Shown: one piece after another, positions 1 to 5,573 of the stretch
How positions within the stretch are numbered: the first letter of the stretch is position 1
Layout: each line of letters opens with the position of its first letter
NCBI GenBank assembly: GCA_025964455.1
Contig: JAOPYU010000006.1
Coordinates: 1 to 5,573, forward strand
Source of the DNA: Thermoleophilia bacterium
Lineage (GTDB): Bacteria > Actinomycetota > Thermoleophilia > Gaiellales > SKUG01
Direction: 5' to 3'
Length of the DNA stretch: 5,573 nt
The notes under the pieces: generated by a model
Database searches by the model: none
Told to the model about the DNA's origin: nothing
Seen by the model: the letters and a program-made list of their open reading frames with translations, nothing else
Program-made: the position numbers and the translations under genes

Positions 1-133
1 GCTGGCATCGTGCCCGTGTGCCACTCATGCGTGGGGCGGCCACGATGTGGCCCGATGTCCTGCAACTCCCTGCAGGCGAGGCGCGACAGACAGGTAGCCG
101 AGCTGCGCCCCGGGAGGGGGCACGGCAGCGGCG

Positions 134-138
134 GGAGG
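134..138 (+). promoter_or_regulatory. Strong ribosome binding site of the small ORF
   Basis: GGAGG lies within GGGAGGAA, four bases before the ATG at 143. It is the best Shine-Dalgarno on the plus strand of this window, and it decides this start and frame over the overlapping longer frame that begins near base 10. Confidence 0.7.
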
Positions 139-142
139 AAGC

Positions 143-505
143 ATGAGTTCAGGCATCTCGTCAGCCACGGCGCTGACACCAGCGGAGATCGCGCGACGCC
201 AGGCAGCGCTGCCCAAGCCGGGCGCGGCCACGGCGACCGCGCCGATCCAGCCCGCGACCGCCGCAGCTACGCAGGCCCAGCAGGGCGCGGCTGCGGCGCA
301 GCCCAAGCCGGAGCCGTTCAACGCCCCGATGCTGCAGCTGCCGTCGAGCCCGACGACCAAGGACGTGCTCGTGGGCCTGCAGTTCGCCATGGCAGACGAC
401 ACCGTCAACGCATCCTCGGCGCAGCGCCTGTTCGAGCTGCACGAGCAGCTGATGGCCGCCGAGAAGGCGATGGCCCAGGCGATCATCGACGGCATGCTCG
501 TGTAG
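143..505 (+). CDS. Small Ala/Pro-rich protein of unknown function
   Basis: I do not recognise this 120-residue protein. The start is supported by a strong Shine-Dalgarno (GGAGG at 134-138, four bases before the ATG). Residues 21-57 are almost all Ala, Pro, Gln, Thr and Lys, with repeated KP/QP pairs, and are probably disordered. Residues 72-120 look folded: a short helix (about 72-83), then a longer amphipathic Ala/Leu/Glu/Met-rich helix (about 90-117) suited to packing or oligomerisation. There is no hydrophobic signal peptide or membrane segment, and no Cys, Trp or Tyr. The stop lies 52 bp before the first PLD gene on the same strand, so co-transcription is likely. By inference it could be an adaptor or partner of the PLD enzymes, or an unrelated short gene. 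The strong ribosome binding site and the switch from low-complexity to helical sequence favour a real gene, but low complexity makes homology hard to judge. Confidence 0.7.
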   Translation: MSSGISSATALTPAEIARRQAALPKPGAATATAPIQPATAAATQAQQGAAAAQPKPEPFNAPMLQLPSSPTTKDVLVGLQFAMADDTVNASSAQRLFELHEQLMAAEKAMAQAIIDGMLV

Positions 506-538
506 ACAAGTTCACACAGGTTGGAACCGGAACGCTCC

Positions 539-556
539 CTGATACCGAAGTATCGG
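539..556 (+). promoter_or_regulatory. Small hairpin abutting the PLD-1 start codon
   Basis: GATAC (541-545), loop CGAA, GTATC (550-554) is a perfect 5-bp stem. It can extend to 7 bp with a T-G wobble and a C-G pair at 539/556. It ends one base before the ATG at 558 and occupies the place where a Shine-Dalgarno would be. It could modulate initiation or be a protein-binding palindrome. The stem is short, so chance is possible. Confidence 0.3.
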
Positions 557-557
557 C

Positions 558-1814
558 ATGGGGATCGGACCGGGGACATTGGTCAGCGAGGTCGGGCGCA
601 TCGGCGCGCCGCTGTCGAACCGTGGCGCGCTCGTCGCGCAGCTCGACCATGTCCTGCTCCGCGGCGATGCCGCCGCCGGACACCTGCTCCCGACGGCGGG
701 CAACCGCTTCGAGCTGCTCGAGGGCACCGATGCGTTCCTCGGCCGCATGCTCGACGACTTCCGCGGCGCGACGGACCAGATCAACTTCACGACCTACGGC
801 CTCGACCCGCTCGTCAAGGACGGGCGCGTCCAGCGCGTGATCACGGAGCTGCGCAACGCAGCGGCCCGCGACGTCAAGGTCACCGGCATCGTCGACCAGG
901 TCGGCGGCGGCACGCTGCTGCCCAACTCCGCGACCCGCGGCCGGCGCCTCGTGTACTCGCAGCTGCGCGAGGCCGGGGTCGACATCCGCGAGAAGCCGGT
1001 GAGTTTCACGCGCGCCGGGCTCAACGACAAGCGGTTCGCGGTCGACCACCGCAAGCTCTACGAGATCGACGGACGCATCTCCTACCAGGGCGGCATCAAC
1101 CTCGTCGATTCGTGGATGCCCTGGCACGACATGATGATCCGCACCGAGGGGCCGGCCGCCGCGCAGGGCGGCGCCCTCATCGCGGCGCGCTGGCAGGAGG
1201 TCGGCGGCACCGTCTCGCAGGCGCGCCGCGACATCCTCGCCGCTGGCCTGCGCGCGCCGGTCGACGACGCACGCCACATGGCGTGGCAGCTCTCCAACGG
1301 CAACCGCGCGCGGCGTGAGCTCACGGAAGCGTTCGTCGAGGATGCGCGCACCGCGCAGCACCGCCTCTGGATCACCAATCCGTACCTCGCCGACGAGAAC
1401 GTCATGCAGGAGGTCGTCAAGGCGGCCGAGCGCGGCGTCGACGTGCGCCTGACGCTGTCGCCGAAGGCGGGCGGCTCCGAGCAGTCGCAGGACTGGTTCA
1501 CCGATCCGCTCCGCCGCGCCTGGGCCTCGCGGATCGCGGAGGCGGGCGGCACCGTGCACGTGCTGCCGGAGTTCTCCCACGCCAAGGCGTGGATCAAGGA
1601 TGACATCGCGAATGTCGGCTCGTTCAACCTCGATCGGGGCTCGACGATCCGCAACTACGAGAACTCGATCCGAACGACTGATCCACATGCGCTGCTGTCG
1701 CTCGAACAGCTCTTCCGGGGCCAGCACGCGCGTGCCATGCAGGCGACGACTGACACGGTCGCGGGGTGGCGGTCGGTCGAGCGCTTCCAGCGGTTGACGG
1801 GATTCCAGTACTGA
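558..1814 (+). CDS. Phospholipase D superfamily protein, cardiolipin-synthase-like (PLD-1)
   Basis: This 418-residue protein has two PLD domains (about 51-215 and 250-395). Both HxKx4D motifs are intact: H164/K166/D171, followed by GGIN at 178-181, and H341/K343/D348, followed by VGSFNLD. The WHD...EGPAA stretch (189-201) and the NYEN stretch after the second motif resemble bacterial cardiolipin synthases of the Cls family. In this superfamily the two motifs form one active site that works through a phosphohistidine intermediate in phosphodiester hydrolysis or transfer. Unlike ClsA, there is no N-terminal membrane segment or signal peptide, so it is probably cytosolic or peripheral. An in-frame TGA at 540-542 means translation must begin after 542, and ATG 558 is the first candidate, though no Shine-Dalgarno precedes it. 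The substrate (phospholipid or nucleic acid) cannot be read from the sequence. The family is secure; the cardiolipin role is inference. Confidence 0.9.
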   Translation: MGIGPGTLVSEVGRIGAPLSNRGALVAQLDHVLLRGDAAAGHLLPTAGNRFELLEGTDAFLGRMLDDFRGATDQINFTTYGLDPLVKDGRVQRVITELRNAAARDVKVTGIVDQVGGGTLLPNSATRGRRLVYSQLREAGVDIREKPVSFTRAGLNDKRFAVDHRKLYEIDGRISYQGGINLVDSWMPWHDMMIRTEGPAAAQGGALIAARWQEVGGTVSQARRDILAAGLRAPVDDARHMAWQLSNGNRARRELTEAFVEDARTAQHRLWITNPYLADENVMQEVVKAAERGVDVRLTLSPKAGGSEQSQDWFTDPLRRAWASRIAEAGGTVHVLPEFSHAKAWIKDDIANVGSFNLDRGSTIRNYENSIRTTDPHALLSLEQLFRGQHARAMQATTDTVAGWRSVERFQRLTGFQY

Positions 1815-1833
1815 CGGCGGGGGGCCGACGAAG

Positions 1834-3006
1834 ATGGATGCCAGCGTGTTTGCAGGAGCAGGTCGGAGCCTCGCGGAAGCGATGGAGCACCGACCGCTGG
1901 TCTCGAGCCTGCGCAACTTCGAGCTCGTGACCGACAACCAGGCGTTCCTGCAGGGTCTCGCGCACGACATCGACGGCGCGAAGCACCACGTGGGCGCCTG
2001 GATGTTCTCGTGGCAGCCCGACGGCGCCGGCTCGATCGTCAAGGACGCGCTCGTGCGCGCCGCGCGACGTGGCGTGGACGTCGACCTGATCGTCGACGGG
2101 CTCGGCAGCCGCCAGCTGCCCTTCAGCGGCGCACGACGGTTCATCGACGAGGTCGAAGGCGCCGGCGGGACCGTGCGGCGGGCGTGGCCCCTCCAGCGCA
2201 ACGAGGCCGGCAAGCTGCGCCTCACGAGCGGGCACGACCACATGAAGCTGTTCGAGATCGACGGCGAGACGGGCTGGACCGGCGGGCGCAACCTCGCGGA
2301 GAAGTACGACACCTGGCACGACTACATGGTCCGTTTCGAGGGCCCGGCCGCGTCGATGCTCGGCGCCGAGCACGCACGCCGCATGACCGAGCTCGGCGGC
2401 GAGGTCTCGCCGGAACGCCTGCGCCGCCTCGGGCACGCGTGGCAGGCGCAGGCACGCCTCGACGGGCTGGAGTCGGTGCGGCTGCTGCGCACGGATCCGC
2501 TCAACGGCCGCACCGAACCGCGCGACGCGCTCTTCACCGCGCTTGGCGGCGCGAAGCGCGAGGCATTCGTCACGACGCCGTACTTCGGCAGTGACAAGGC
2601 GGCAGGCATGCTCGCCGATGCGGCCGAGCGCGGCGTGAACACGATCGTCGGCGTGCCCGGCCCGAACCAGTGGAAGAACGGGCAGTACGCGATCCATGCG
2701 ACCCGCTCCTACTATCCGGCGCTCGAGGGCGCGCGCGTGGTCGAGTACCCGTACATGTCACACGCCAAGGCGAACGCGATCGACGGTGCCGGCATGATCG
2801 GCAGCGTCAACGTCGGCAAGCGTGCCCTGCAGCTCGACCAGGAGCTGATGCTCGAGTTCAAGCCGGGCTCCAGGGCCAGCACCGTCATCCGCGCGCAGGT
2901 CCTCAAGGACATCGCCACCGGCTCCGCTCCGCCCGCCGGAGCCGGCGACGGCAGGATCGCCCACACGATCCGCGTCGCCCGCCGCATCACCGGCATCGAG
3001 CAGTAA
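1834..3006 (+). CDS. Phospholipase D superfamily protein, paralogue of PLD-1 (PLD-2)
   Basis: This 390-residue protein has two PLD domains. Motif 1 is H136/K138/D143, followed by GGRN at 150-153; motif 2 is H310/K312/D317, followed by IGSVN. It is clearly paralogous to PLD-1. Shared features are an N-terminal FEL..x..FL block, K-L-(Y/F)-E-I-D-G around motif 1, WHD(M/Y)M(I/V)R.EGPAA (161-173), PY before motif 2, SHAK at motif 2, and a C-terminal R-(I/L)-T-G ending. The motifs are 174 residues apart, against 177 in PLD-1. The segment after motif 2 lacks the NYEN-type cardiolipin synthase signature, so specificity may have diverged. There is no signal peptide or membrane segment. The start lies 19 bp after the PLD-1 stop, with only a G-run upstream as a ribosome site, which suggests translational coupling. 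The pair may form a heteromer or act in sequence, but the substrate is unknown. Confidence 0.9.
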   Translation: MDASVFAGAGRSLAEAMEHRPLVSSLRNFELVTDNQAFLQGLAHDIDGAKHHVGAWMFSWQPDGAGSIVKDALVRAARRGVDVDLIVDGLGSRQLPFSGARRFIDEVEGAGGTVRRAWPLQRNEAGKLRLTSGHDHMKLFEIDGETGWTGGRNLAEKYDTWHDYMVRFEGPAASMLGAEHARRMTELGGEVSPERLRRLGHAWQAQARLDGLESVRLLRTDPLNGRTEPRDALFTALGGAKREAFVTTPYFGSDKAAGMLADAAERGVNTIVGVPGPNQWKNGQYAIHATRSYYPALEGARVVEYPYMSHAKANAIDGAGMIGSVNVGKRALQLDQELMLEFKPGSRASTVIRAQVLKDIATGSAPPAGAGDGRIAHTIRVARRITGIEQ

Positions 3007-3022
3007 CCCCTCCTTCTCCCCA

Positions 3023-3071
3023 GTCGCCTCGCAATTTTCTGCTGTACAACAACAGAAAATTGCGAGGCGAC
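3023..3071. repeat. Perfect 19-bp inverted repeat in the convergent gap
   Basis: Arms 3023-3041 and 3053-3071 are exact reverse complements. They begin GTCGCCTCGC and run into an AT-rich inner part AATTTTCTG, around an 11-base centre that can add three more pairs after a mismatch. It starts 16 bp past the PLD-2 stop, so it is the natural terminator or mRNA 3'-end element for that operon. However, no T-run follows the stem on either strand, so it is not a textbook intrinsic terminator. It may be a U-less terminator, an mRNA-stabilising hairpin, a copy of a dispersed palindromic repeat or a protein-binding site. The palindrome is certain; its role is not. Confidence 0.75.
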
Positions 3072-3099
3072 CGAGTGGTAGCGCGGCCCTCGGAAGACA

Positions 3100-3129
3100 C
3101 GAGGGGCCCCGCCGAAGCAGGGCCCCTCG
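3100..3129 (-). terminator. Probable groESL intrinsic terminator
   Basis: CGAGGGGCCC (3100-3109) pairs perfectly with GGGCCCCTCG (3120-3129), a 10-bp GC stem. On the minus strand the loop contains a C(TTCG)G tetraloop closed by an inner GC pair. The hairpin begins 39 bp past the groEL stop and is followed on the minus strand by a modestly T-rich TGTCTTCC, typical of the weak tails of high-GC bacteria. The upstream arm can instead pair with GGCCCTCG at 3085-3092. Confidence 0.65.
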
Positions 3130-3132
3130 CTG

Positions 3133-3168
3133 ATCAGCCTGAGCTGATGCAGGTCGACGTCAGTCGAC
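3133..3168. repeat. Two small palindromes next to the groEL stop
   Basis: ATCAGC (3133-3138) can pair with GCTGAT (3143-3148). The self-palindrome GTCGAC occurs at 3153-3158 and again at 3163-3168, directly abutting the groEL stop codon. These short stems would sit in the groEL 3' UTR before the terminator hairpin. They may have no function. Confidence 0.35.
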
Positions 3169-4820
<1,652 letters not shown>

Positions 4821-4837
4821 AGGTACGTAGTGACACG

Positions 4838-4868
4838 GGCGCTTCGGGGACCCTTCGGTCCCTGCGCC
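4838..4868 (-). promoter_or_regulatory. Nested hairpin in the groES-groEL intergenic region
   Basis: In the minus-strand transcript GGGACC pairs with GGTCCC around a GAAG loop (4847-4862). An outer GGCGC/GCGCC stem (4838-4842 and 4864-4868) encloses it with a one-base and a four-base internal loop. It sits between the groES stop and the groEL ribosome binding site without covering the latter. There is no T-run, so it is unlikely to be a strong terminator. A processing or stability element that sets the groES:groEL ratio is plausible inference. Confidence 0.45.
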
Positions 4869-4878
4869 TCGGTTAACT

Positions 4879-5181
4879 TCAGACGGTGGCAGGAACGCCC
4901 GTCCACACGGCGAGGATGTCGCTCTCGCGCAGGATCAGGTACTCGTTGCCGTCGACCTTGACCTCGGTGCCGCCGTACTTGCTGTACAGCACCTCGTCAC
5001 CCTCGGAGACCTCGAGGGGGATGCGATTTCCATCCTCCCAGCGGCCGGTACCGACGGCCAGCACGCGACCGCGCTGGGGCTTCTCCTTGGCGGAATCGGG
5101 GAGCACGATGCCACTCACGGTGACTTCGGCTTCCTCGACGACCTCGACGACCACACGGTCGCCCAGCGGCTTCAGGTTCAT
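4879..5181 (-). CDS. groES: Co-chaperonin GroES (Hsp10, Cpn10)
   Basis: This 100-residue protein is the usual size for the lid subunit that caps GroEL as a heptamer. It opens with the family signature [12 protein letters not shown]. The mobile loop (about 17-35) carries the hydrophobic GroEL-contact tripeptide I25-V26-L27 at the same positions as in E. coli, followed by [11 protein letters not shown]. The late [25 protein letters not shown] stretch, given here only in outline, is typical; its key parts are KYGGTEV and ESDILA. The C-terminus is slightly unusual, ending in WTGVPATV after the normal DILAV. An in-frame extension upstream exists, but the conserved N-terminus and an AAAGGA site eight bases before this ATG fix the start. 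It is the first gene of the groES-groEL operon under two CIRCE operators. Confidence 0.98.
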   Translation of the reverse strand: MNLKPLGDRVVVEVVEEAEVTVSGIVLPDSAKEKPQRGRVLAVGTGRWEDGNRIPLEVSEGDEVLYSKYGGTEVKVDGNEYLILRESDILAVWTGVPATV

Positions 5182-5189
5182 CCTGGCGT

Positions 5190-5195
5190 TCCTTT
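5190..5195 (-). promoter_or_regulatory. groES ribosome binding site
   Basis: AAAGGA on the minus strand, eight bases before the ATG at 5179-5181, supports this start over longer in-frame extensions. Confidence 0.65.
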
Positions 5196-5226
5196 CGAAC
5201 GTTGCCTGTGTATGGGGGGAAGTTCC

Positions 5227-5253
5227 TTGGCACTCACAGGGACAGAGCGCCAA
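5227..5253 (-). promoter_or_regulatory. CIRCE element 2 (HrcA operator) at the groESL start site
   Basis: Plus-strand TTGGCACTC, nine bases, GAGCGCCAA. It matches the CIRCE architecture TTAGCACTC-N9-GAGTGCTAA, with an A-to-G/T-to-C swap at the third position of each arm and one further mismatch that breaks the palindrome. It lies immediately downstream of the predicted -10 box, so bound HrcA would block transcription initiation. Confidence 0.85.
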
Positions 5254-5262
5254 TCGCTGGGC

Positions 5263-5291
5263 ATCGTACCGCGTGGGAAGCGGCTGCGCAA
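5263..5291 (-). promoter_or_regulatory. Predicted groESL promoter
   Basis: On the minus strand the -35 is TTGCGC (5286-5291), the spacer is exactly 17 bp, and the -10 is TACGAT (5263-5268), a reasonable vegetative sigma match. The start site would fall near 5256, giving a leader of about 75 nt. CIRCE 1 ends eight bp upstream of the -35 and CIRCE 2 begins at the start site, and this fit supports the call. Confidence 0.6.
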
Positions 5292-5298
5292 CCGGGTG

Positions 5299-5325
5299 TT
5301 GGCACTCGCGATCATTGAGTGCCAA
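5299..5325 (-). promoter_or_regulatory. CIRCE element 1 (HrcA operator), perfect palindrome
   Basis: TTGGCACTC, nine bases, GAGTGCCAA, with arms that are exact reverse complements. The arms extend outward to 13 bp (5295-5329). It differs from the consensus only at the third position of each arm, where a compensating change keeps the symmetry. It is the better of the two HrcA sites and lies just upstream of the groESL -35 box, in the divergent region shared with the Nudix gene. Confidence 0.93.
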
Positions 5326-5380
5326 CACCGCGCGCCGCCGCCGCAACCGGCGCCGGAGTTTCCGAGCCCGTGAATGGGTC

Positions 5381-5386
5381 CATACT
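5381..5386 (+). promoter_or_regulatory. Possible -10 box of the Nudix gene
   Basis: CATACT matches TATAAT at four of six positions and lies seven bases before the ATG at 5394, so transcription could begin at or next to the start codon. No Shine-Dalgarno at useful spacing precedes that ATG, which fits a leaderless transcript of the kind common in high-GC Gram-positives. The -35 is not convincing. Confidence 0.3.
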
Positions 5387-5393
5387 CGTGGAG

Positions 5394-5573
5394 ATGCGTA
5401 AGGAACAGTCGGCAGGGGGCGTGGTGGTGCGCCGATTTCGCGGAACGTGGCAGTTTGCCGCGATCCGCCCCTTCGGCCGTCGCGACGTGTGGGCGCTGCC
5501 AAAGGGCCACCTCGACGGCCGCGAGACCGCCGAGGAGGCGGCCGTGCGCGAGGTGCGCGAGGAGACCGGGCTG
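5394..5573 (+). CDS. Nudix hydrolase, N-terminal 60 residues (runs off the window)
   Basis: The frame stays open to the window edge. It starts [14 protein letters not shown], a typical first Nudix strand, followed by WALPKGH. A complete Nudix box Gx5Ex7REUxEExGU is present: G38, E44, R52-E53-V54, E56-E57, G59-L60. The glutamates of the REUxEE core coordinate divalent metal to hydrolyse a nucleoside diphosphate linked to another moiety. The SAGGVV opening and LPKGH are common in MutT-like and dinucleoside-polyphosphate hydrolases, but substrate-deciding parts lie beyond the window. The start is ATG 5394; in-frame GTG codons at 5388 and 5370 are alternatives. The gene is divergent from groES, and its start lies 65 bp beyond the extended CIRCE 1 palindrome, so HrcA could affect it, although the operator does not overlap its likely promoter. 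Confidence 0.9.
   Translation, partial: MRKEQSAGGVVVRRFRGTWQFAAIRPFGRRDVWALPKGHLDGRETAEEAAVREVREETGL

Noticed and set aside
38..76. Two short GC inverted repeats (GGCCAC/GTGGCC at 38-52 and CCTGCA/TGCAGG at 59-76)
   Set aside because: The stems are only 6 bp with no T-run and no identifiable upstream gene end. They are common by chance at this GC content. No promoter could be supported in 1-133.
519..553. ECF-sigma-like GGAAC boxes upstream of PLD-1
   Set aside because: GGAAC occurs twice (523-527 and 530-534), but no convincing partner -10 lies at 16-18 bp; the nearest GTAT is weak and within the hairpin.
10..840. 276-codon plus-strand frame overlapping the small ORF and the start of PLD-1
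   Set aside because: It is very Arg-rich with no recognisable domain, and it overlaps the frame with a strong ribosome binding site and the proven PLD-1 frame.
483..2312. 609-codon open frame on the minus strand opposite the PLD genes
   Set aside because: It is antisense to two genes with intact catalytic motifs, and its translation is rich in Arg, Ala and Asp-Val-type mirror sequence with no recognisable domain. Long antisense frames are expected with GC-rich third positions.
1624..2697. 357-codon minus-strand frame opposite PLD-1 and PLD-2
   Set aside because: It is a mirror of the PLD coding sequence, crosses the gene junction, and has no domain features.
3062..3131. tRNA-like look: AGTGGTAGCGCGG resembles a D-arm, and CCTCG/CGAGG encloses a 7-base loop
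   Set aside because: The would-be anticodon loop lacks the invariant U33, there is no TTCRA T-loop, and the acceptor stem and total length do not fit.
5182..5502. N-terminal extension of groES to an upstream in-frame start
   Set aside because: The extension would run through the CIRCE elements and promoter, whereas the GroES family begins at MNLKPLGDR with its own ribosome binding site.

Overview
The window is GC-rich throughout, with strong G/C preference at third codon positions and no mobile-element signs. A groES-groEL operon with CIRCE operators, a GroEL ending in a Gly-Gly-Met tail, and the general sequence style suggest a high-GC Gram-positive bacterium. Actinomycetota is most likely, and a Thermoleophilia/Solirubrobacterales-type lineage is a guess from the flavour of the GroES and GroEL proteins. 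This placement is inference, not a search result.

Left half (about 1-3006, plus strand): a short leader with no recognisable gene, then three co-oriented genes. The first encodes a 120-residue Ala/Pro-rich protein of unknown function behind a strong ribosome binding site. The next two encode paralogous, cytosolic-looking phospholipase D superfamily proteins of 418 and 390 residues. Each carries two complete HxKx4D catalytic motifs and cardiolipin-synthase-like GG(I/R)N and WHD...EGPAA signatures. The gaps are 52 and 19 bp, so they are probably one operon. Their substrate is unknown.

Convergent gap (3007-3168): a perfect 19-bp inverted repeat with an AT-rich core and no U-tract sits 16 bp past the second PLD gene. 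Nearer groEL is a 10-bp GC hairpin that fits the groESL terminator, and two small palindromes lie just past the groEL stop.

Right half (minus strand, 3169-5330): groES then groEL, 72 bp apart with a nested hairpin between them. Upstream of groES is a vegetative-type promoter (TTGCGC-17-TACGAT on the minus strand) bracketed by two CIRCE elements, one upstream of -35 and one at the transcription start. This indicates HrcA repression and heat-shock induction.

Right edge (plus strand, 5394-5573): the first 60 residues of a Nudix hydrolase, diverging from groES. Its complete Nudix box ends exactly at the window edge.

No tRNA, rRNA, CRISPR array, insertion sequence or attachment site was seen. 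The least explained parts are the small protein plus paired PLD cassette and the structured convergent intergenic region.
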